Origin: Blastopirellula sediminis
GTDB taxonomy: Bacteria; Planctomycetota; Planctomycetia; Pirellulales; Pirellulaceae
Direction: 5' to 3'
Length of the DNA: 64,000 nucleotides
Assembly (NCBI RefSeq): GCF_020966755.1
Contig: NZ_JAJKFT010000002.1
Span: 496,001-560,000 of the forward strand
Shown here: one piece after another, positions 59,214-64,000 of the stretch
Layout of the letters: every line of letters starts with the position of its first letter
Position numbering within the stretch: the stretch's first letter is position 1
The notes under the pieces: model-generated
The model's input: the letters and a program-made list of their open reading frames with translations, nothing else
What the model was told of the DNA's origin: nothing
Databases searched by the model: none
Program-made: the position numbers and the translations under genes

Positions 59214-60517
59214 AACTTCAAGTATTTCAGTCCGACAAAGGGGACTGCTTGCTCATAACCAGCGTTGACGGCAAGCGAGTCTTGGTCGATGGCGGAATGT
59301 CGTCATCGTATAAAGAGCATGTGGCGCCGGCACTTGGAAAGCTCCAGCAAGCGGGCCATCGGCTTGATGCAGTGTATGTATCCCACATTGATCAGGACCA
59401 CATCGCAGGCGTCCTGAAGATGACTGACGATCTCATCGCCTGGCGGATCTACGACTTCCAGTCGCAGAACGGCAACGCCCATGTCAAGAAGCCAAAGGTT
59501 CCCCGGCCCCCCGATTTTGATCGCGTCTGGAACAATGCGTTCCACGAACAACTTGGGAAGAACGCTGGTTCAATCGAGGATATGCTCGCCGCTCGCGCGC
59601 GAGCGCTCACGCTGATTCCCAAAAAATTCGCACAAGAGGCTGCCGAGGAGTACGCCGAGATTGCGTTTTCCAAGGGAGAGGCGGTTCGCTTATCGCGGCG
59701 TTTGGGGAACAAACAATTGAACGTCGCAGTCAATCCTGAATTCGATCATGGGCTGATGTTCGTCTGCGATCCGCCGGATCCATTAACCATCGGCAAGTTA
59801 AACTTCACGGTAATCGGCCCCTTCGCGGAAGACTTAAAAAACCTGCGAACGGAGTGGAACGCTTGGCTCAGAACTCAAACGGCGAAAGACCAACTCGCTG
59901 GCATTCGGCGAAAAAGCAAGCAGGACGAAGATCGACTGGGAAATTCCGACCTTCACGAAGTATTGGGTCCAATCTTCGCCCAGGCCTCGGAACTCGGAAA
60001 CCGCGAAAACGTCACACTCCCGAATTTGGCTTCGCTGATGTTCCATCTTGAGGAGGAGAACGGCGGAACGGTCCTTCTGACCGGCGATGGTCATTGGCAG
60101 GACATTCTCGATGGTCTGGAAGAGACTGGAAAACTGGTTTCCGGTAAGGGCTTGCATGTGAACGTATTGAAAGTCCAACATCACGGCAGCGAACACAATT
60201 GGCACGCCGACTTCGGCAAGCGAATTACCGCAGACCACTATATCTTTTGCGGCAACGGCGCCCACGAGAATCCTGACCTGGACGTGGTCCAAGCGCTGCT
60301 CGATTCTCGAATCGGATCAGCATCCAAGCGGAGCAAGAATCCTGAAGTTGGAAATCCTTTCAAACTATGGTTTAACTCCGCCGCAAGTATTGCGGAACCG
60401 GCTCATAAGAGCCATATGAAGAAGTTGGAAAAGTTGTTGAACGATACTCAATCGTCCCATCCCGGACAGATTAGCAGCTTCTTTTTGACGAAGAGCTCGT
60501 TTGAACTCGATATATAA
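59210..60517 (+). CDS. Metallo-beta-lactamase-fold hydrolase, ComEC-like
   Basis: 435 residues from the GTG at 59210, which overlaps the protease stop (GTGA) and indicates translational coupling. It opens KLQVFQSDKGDCLLITSVDG, with VLVDGG, the metal motif VSHIDQDHIAG (HxDxDH, residues 59-64), and later VLLTGDGHWQDIL and VQHHGSEHNWHADFG, as in the ComEC/Rec2 hydrolase branch. No membrane segments or DNA-binding OB fold. Acts on phosphodiester or other esters, or may be a regulatory partner of the protease. Terminates 31 nt before a convergent regulator gene. Confidence 0.87.
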   Translation: MKLQVFQSDKGDCLLITSVDGKRVLVDGGMSSSYKEHVAPALGKLQQAGHRLDAVYVSHIDQDHIAGVLKMTDDLIAWRIYDFQSQNGNAHVKKPKVPRPPDFDRVWNNAFHEQLGKNAGSIEDMLAARARALTLIPKKFAQEAAEEYAEIAFSKGEAVRLSRRLGNKQLNVAVNPEFDHGLMFVCDPPDPLTIGKLNFTVIGPFAEDLKNLRTEWNAWLRTQTAKDQLAGIRRKSKQDEDRLGNSDLHEVLGPIFAQASELGNRENVTLPNLASLMFHLEEENGGTVLLTGDGHWQDILDGLEETGKLVSGKGLHVNVLKVQHHGSEHNWHADFGKRITADHYIFCGNGAHENPDLDVVQALLDSRIGSASKRSKNPEVGNPFKLWFNSAASIAEPAHKSHMKKLEKLLNDTQSSHPGQISSFFLTKSSFELDI

Positions 60518-60548
60518 ACGGCGCACTTAAACTGAAGCGATCACTCGC

Positions 60549-61694
60549 TTACGCATGCTCCCCGCGCCAACCTGTCGGCGTGGCGCCATGTTGTTTTTGA
60601 AAGGCGGTCGCGAAGTGGGCGCTTGAGGCGAAGCCGCAGAGCCTGGCGATCTCGGCGATCGATAGACTTGATTCCAGCAGCATCCCTTTGGCCCGTTCCA
60701 GACGCACCCGGCGGATTTCTTCGGCCGGCGAGCGCCCCAGTTGTTCGCGAAAGCGTTGTTCCAACGATCGGCGGCTGATTGGGAACTCACGGATCAGTTG
60801 TTTCACTTGCAGTCCCTGATCGGCATGCTCGCGGATGTAGCGCAAGATCGCGAGCAACTCGCTGTCGGCGATCGCCAGCATATCGGTCGAGTGCCGCTGA
60901 CGAACTTGAATCGGTGCGATCAGCTTCGGCTTGGCCGGAATCGCGCCGCCGTTCATCAGCTTCAAGAGCAGCTTCGACGCTTCCGTTCCCAGTGCATGAC
61001 AGCCAAGCTGGATCGCCGATAGTCGCGGCCAGGCCAGGTTGCAAAGGAGATCGTCATCATCGCCCGCCAAAATCGCCACCTCATCCGGCACGCGGATTCC
61101 GCCGAGATCGCAGATCTCGGCAAGCTGCCGCGCCGGGTAAGGATCGGCGGCGAAGACTCCCAACGGTCGCGGAAGCTTGCTGAGCCATTGCATCACATGC
61201 TGATGATCGACGGCCCAACCTTGGCGGACTTCCTTCGAGCCGAAGATCGAACAAGCGAAGCCTGCTTCTTTCAGCAGCCGAGCGAAGATCTCGACGCGCT
61301 GATCGTTATAGCGTCCCAGCGGCGGCGCGTAACAAGCGAAGTGCTTCAGTCCCAACTGACGCAAATGCGTCACTGCCAGGTGGGCGCGACGCTCGTCGTC
61401 GGTCGCGACGCGGCCGAGCCAGTTTTCCGACGGCAGCATCTGCGAAACGTCGACCGTCGGCAAACCGACCCGCCGCAAGTGGGTCGCCAGCGCTCGGGTG
61501 CGAAGATGGACGATCACGCCGTCTCCTTCCCACTTTTTCGGCAACCGCATCCGGTTTTGCGAATCGCGGGGAGCGATCAGCAGGCGCCAATGCTGCTGTC
61601 GGGCGAATTGGCCGACCGCTTCGACGACGCTCCGCCCCCAGCTATCATCCGTTTCAATTAAGACCGCCACGCGGCGATAGTTTTCCAGCACCAC
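60549..61694 (-). CDS. XylR-type AraC-family transcription regulator
   Basis: 381 residues from a GTG at 61694. The N-terminal 270 residues are a LacI-type periplasmic-binding-like sugar sensor (VAVLIETDDSWGRSVVEAVGQ, FAADPYPARQLAEICDLGGIRVPDEVAILAGDDDDLLCNL). The C-terminal 100 residues carry two helix-turn-helix motifs (LQVKQLIREFPISRRSLEQRF; SIAEIARLCGFASSAHFATAFQK). This is the XylR-type arrangement common in planctomycetes. It is divergent from the DUF1611/enolase operon and may control it. Confidence 0.92.
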   Translation of the reverse strand: MVLENYRRVAVLIETDDSWGRSVVEAVGQFARQQHWRLLIAPRDSQNRMRLPKKWEGDGVIVHLRTRALATHLRRVGLPTVDVSQMLPSENWLGRVATDDERRAHLAVTHLRQLGLKHFACYAPPLGRYNDQRVEIFARLLKEAGFACSIFGSKEVRQGWAVDHQHVMQWLSKLPRPLGVFAADPYPARQLAEICDLGGIRVPDEVAILAGDDDDLLCNLAWPRLSAIQLGCHALGTEASKLLLKLMNGGAIPAKPKLIAPIQVRQRHSTDMLAIADSELLAILRYIREHADQGLQVKQLIREFPISRRSLEQRFREQLGRSPAEEIRRVRLERAKGMLLESSLSIAEIARLCGFASSAHFATAFQKQHGATPTGWRGEHA

Positions 61695-61851
61695 TGCTTA
61701 CCCCAACAAGCGGAACGCCAACCTCCGTCGACGGCGGTCTGCGCAATTTTGATATCTTTGTGCGCGACTGCGCATTTTAATTGGAAGCGGCCCGAGATAC
61801 GATCATCTATCGACGCTTTGTCATGAACTTCTTGGTCCTTGAGCCTTGGAT

Positions 61852-62946
61852 ATGAATACCGCCGCTATTTCCGAAGCCGCCTGCGAATCGGCCGAACATC
61901 GCCTGCGAGATCACCACCGGATCGTTTTGCTGACCGACGGCTTTTCCTCCCCGTTTCTCGCCAAAACGGCGATCAGCATGCTGCGGTACCGAACCGCCGA
62001 CATCGCCGCCGTGCTGGAATCGAACGTTCAGGCCAAGACCGCCCAGGAAGTCTTCAACACCGGCGGCGACGTTCCGCTGGTCGCTGACCTTGCGCAAGTT
62101 CCCGACGCCGACGCGGTTTATATCGGCATCGCTCCTCCCGGCGGCAATCTTCCCCCCGCGTGGCGGCCGATCCTGCTGGAAGCGATCCGCCGGAACATCG
62201 ACGTCGTCTCGGGGCTCCACGACTTTTTGATCGACGATCCGGAACTGGTCCAAGCGGCCGAAGAAAGCGGTTCGCGGCTGATCGACGTTCGCCGCAATCG
62301 CTATCGCCAGATCGCCTCCGGGCAGCCGTTCCGCAAAGGGTGCGTGCGCATTCACGCCGTCGGCCAGGACTGCAGCCTTGGCAAGATGGTCGCTTCGCTC
62401 GAAGTGGACAAGGGACTGCGCGACCGCGGGCACAGCACCGCCTTCATCGCGACCGGTCAAACCGGGATCATGATCTCCGGCATCGGCGTGCCGATCGACT
62501 GCGTCGTCGCCGACTTTGTGAACGGCACGATCGAACGCTTCATCCGCCAGAACGAAGAGCATGACTTCCTGCTGATCGAAGGGCAGGGGAGCATTTCGCA
62601 TCCCGCCTACTCGGCCGTCACCGCCGGACTGCTGCATGGCGCGGCGCCCGACGGCTTGATCTACTGCTACGAAGCAGGCCGCGAGCACGTGAAAGGGCTG
62701 CAGGACATTCCGCTCCGTACGCATCAAGAGCTGCTGAAGGCGTACGAAGTGGTCTCGAACCTGCGTCATCCCTGCCGCATCATCGGCGTCGCGGTCAACA
62801 CCCGTACCCTGAGCCAAGACGAGGCGATGGCCGAACTGGAACGAGCGCGGCAGGAATTCCAACTGCCGGTCTGCGACGTCTACCGAACCGGCGCCGCCGA
62901 ACTAGTCGAAGCCGCCCTGAAACTTCGCGAAGAGGTGCTGGCCTAA
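61852..62946 (+). CDS. dgcN: DUF1611 protein, DgcN-type
   Basis: 364 residues from the ATG at 61852 (a TTG two codons earlier is possible). The N-terminal Rossmann-like domain (HHRIVLLTDGFSSPFLAKTA, DADAVYIGIAPPGGNL) and the C-terminal P-loop-like domain (VGQDCSLGKMVASLEV, FLLIEGQGSISHPAYS) are those of DUF1611. In studied bacteria this protein (DgcN) acetylates D-glutamate, and its partner DgcA, an enolase-superfamily enzyme, acts on the product. The next gene overlaps by one base and is of that superfamily. The assignment rests on family and neighbour and is not proven here. Confidence 0.75.
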   Translation: MNTAAISEAACESAEHRLRDHHRIVLLTDGFSSPFLAKTAISMLRYRTADIAAVLESNVQAKTAQEVFNTGGDVPLVADLAQVPDADAVYIGIAPPGGNLPPAWRPILLEAIRRNIDVVSGLHDFLIDDPELVQAAEESGSRLIDVRRNRYRQIASGQPFRKGCVRIHAVGQDCSLGKMVASLEVDKGLRDRGHSTAFIATGQTGIMISGIGVPIDCVVADFVNGTIERFIRQNEEHDFLLIEGQGSISHPAYSAVTAGLLHGAAPDGLIYCYEAGREHVKGLQDIPLRTHQELLKAYEVVSNLRHPCRIIGVAVNTRTLSQDEAMAELERARQEFQLPVCDVYRTGAAELVEAALKLREEVLA

Positions 62947-63980
62947 TGAAGATGACGCTCCACCGGCTGCAGTTGCCGCTGCAGCATGAGTTCACCATTT
63001 CCCGCGGTTCGATCAACTTCCAGAACAGTATGGTGGTCGAACTGGAAGAGGATGGCGTTTCCGGCTTCGGCGAAGTGACCGAGAACAGCTTCTACGGGCA
63101 CACGATCGACGCGATGAGCGCCGCGCTGCTGGGCGCGGAAGACCTGCTCGATTTGTACGCCAACCAAACGCCGGAAGAAGTCTGGCCGCTCGCCAAGAAA
63201 CGTCTGCAGAATATGTTCGCCCTCAGTGCGATCGATATGGCGGCGCATGACCTGGCGGCTCGCAAGGCGGGTCTTCCCCTTTACAAGCAATGGGGGCTGG
63301 AGTGGAACGACGTTCCCGCCTCGAGCTACACGATCGGCATCGACACCATCGAGACGATGGTCGCCAAGTTGAACGAACGCCCCGGCTGGTCGGTCTACAA
63401 GATCAAGCTGGGCGCCAAGGACGACCTGGCGATCGTTCGCGCTCTGCGTGAACAAACCGACGCCACCTTCCGCGTCGACGCCAACTGCGGCTGGAGCGTG
63501 AAGCAGACGATCGCTTACTCCCACGAACTGGCGGAGCTGGGAGTCGAGTTCATCGAACAACCGCTACCGAACGACGCCCCCGCCGAAGATCGCCGCGACG
63601 TTTATAAACACTCGGCCCTGCCAATCTTGGCGGACGAGAACTGCCAGGTCGAGGAAGACGTCGTCCGGTGCGAAGGCTTCTTCCACGGGATCAACGTCAA
63701 GCTCTGCAAATGCGGCGGCCTGACGCCGGGGCTGCGAATGTTGCGGCTGGCCCGTCGCTTGGGACTACGAACGATGGTCGGCTGCATGATCGAAAGCTCA
63801 ATCGGCATCAGCGCCGCAGCGCACTTAGCGCCGCTGCTCGACTACGTCGATCTCGATGGGGCGGTGCTACTGAAGGAAGACCCGGCGCAAGGAGTCGTAA
63901 TCAACAAAGGGCAGATTCTCCTGGCGAACGACTTTGGCGGCGGGGCTTCGCTCAAAGCGTCTGCCAGCGTTGGATCGTAG
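62946..63980 (+). CDS. dgcA: Enolase-superfamily dipeptide epimerase-like protein, DgcA-type
   Basis: 344 residues; the start ATG overlaps the previous stop TAA. It is a muconate-lactonizing/epimerase-type fold: KxK in VYKIKLGAK, metal ligands in RVDANCGW, IEQPLP and ADENCQ, and the second catalytic Lys in NVKLCKCGGLTPG. The capping domain at the N-terminus is HRLQLPLQHEFTISRGS. It resembles L-Ala-D/L-Glu epimerases; the pairing with DUF1611 favours a D-glutamate or N-acyl-amino-acid role. It is complete within the window (20 nt remain). Confidence 0.85.
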   Translation: MKMTLHRLQLPLQHEFTISRGSINFQNSMVVELEEDGVSGFGEVTENSFYGHTIDAMSAALLGAEDLLDLYANQTPEEVWPLAKKRLQNMFALSAIDMAAHDLAARKAGLPLYKQWGLEWNDVPASSYTIGIDTIETMVAKLNERPGWSVYKIKLGAKDDLAIVRALREQTDATFRVDANCGWSVKQTIAYSHELAELGVEFIEQPLPNDAPAEDRRDVYKHSALPILADENCQVEEDVVRCEGFFHGINVKLCKCGGLTPGLRMLRLARRLGLRTMVGCMIESSIGISAAAHLAPLLDYVDLDGAVLLKEDPAQGVVINKGQILLANDFGGGASLKASASVGS

Positions 63981-64000
63981 ACGCTCGGCTTAAACACGAA

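Overview
The window looks like a chromosome segment of a planctomycete close to Blastopirellula, Rhodopirellula or Pirellula. The evidence is the family content: DUF1559 prepilin-like proteins, cytochrome-c/DUF1592 and DUF1552 pairs, a propeller-HEAT-heme protein, a GFO/IDH/MocA oxidoreductase with a Tat-type leader, 3-keto-disaccharide-hydrolase domains, and an ECF sigma factor paired with a Ser/Thr kinase. GC content is high, with AT-richer islands. Taxonomy was inferred from gene families, not from a marker gene.

1-10.6 kb is an RNA repair and RNA mimicry island, all on the minus strand. In transcription order from the right it has 15 tRNA genes interleaved with two small protein genes (10,511-8,215), tRNA-His, an Rnl2-type RNA ligase, six small RNAs that share one handle (4,906-3,936), a Ro60/TROVE protein, and the RNA ligase RtcB. 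The GDSL gene and a small membrane-protein gene sit inside it on the plus strand. Three of the six RNAs (B, C, D) read as circularly permuted tRNAs: T-arm half first, acceptor stem capped by a loop, D-arm half last, and the anticodon loop opened into the shared two-helix handle. A fourth keeps only T-arm and acceptor, a fifth carries an 18-nt exact copy of the conserved domain IV segment of 23S rRNA, and the sixth carries small hairpins. I infer a Ro/Y-RNA-type quality-control system with several client mimics, coupled to two ligases of different end chemistry and to a spare tRNA set. This is the most interesting part of the window.

10.8-35 kb is ordinary planctomycete catabolic and envelope content: an acyl-CoA ligase, the DUF1592/DUF1552 pair, a formyltransferase, a DUF1559 protein with a lipoprotein, an SGNH-like protein, a GFO/IDH/MocA oxidoreductase, a sigma/anti-sigma pair followed by a heme-HEAT protein, and a 1,791-residue HEAT lipoprotein.

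35-56.8 kb holds a Ser/Thr kinase divergent from an ECF sigma factor, two paralogous Tyr/Gly/Cys-rich secreted proteins, two secreted proteins that share a C-terminal beta domain, and a trypsin-like protease. Five of these genes share an upstream element, GTAACA-N15-CGCT, with exactly conserved spacing, which suggests one regulon. The region also carries a RAYT transposase with REP palindromes, two FAD oxidoreductases, a second DUF1559/lipoprotein pair, a run of small secreted hypothetical proteins, and several families of palindromic repeats.

57-64 kb starts with an AT-richer two-gene cassette (S8 peptidase plus metallo-beta-lactamase-fold hydrolase) that may be a conflict or defence module. 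A XylR-type regulator follows, divergent from a DUF1611/enolase-superfamily operon of the DgcN-DgcA type.
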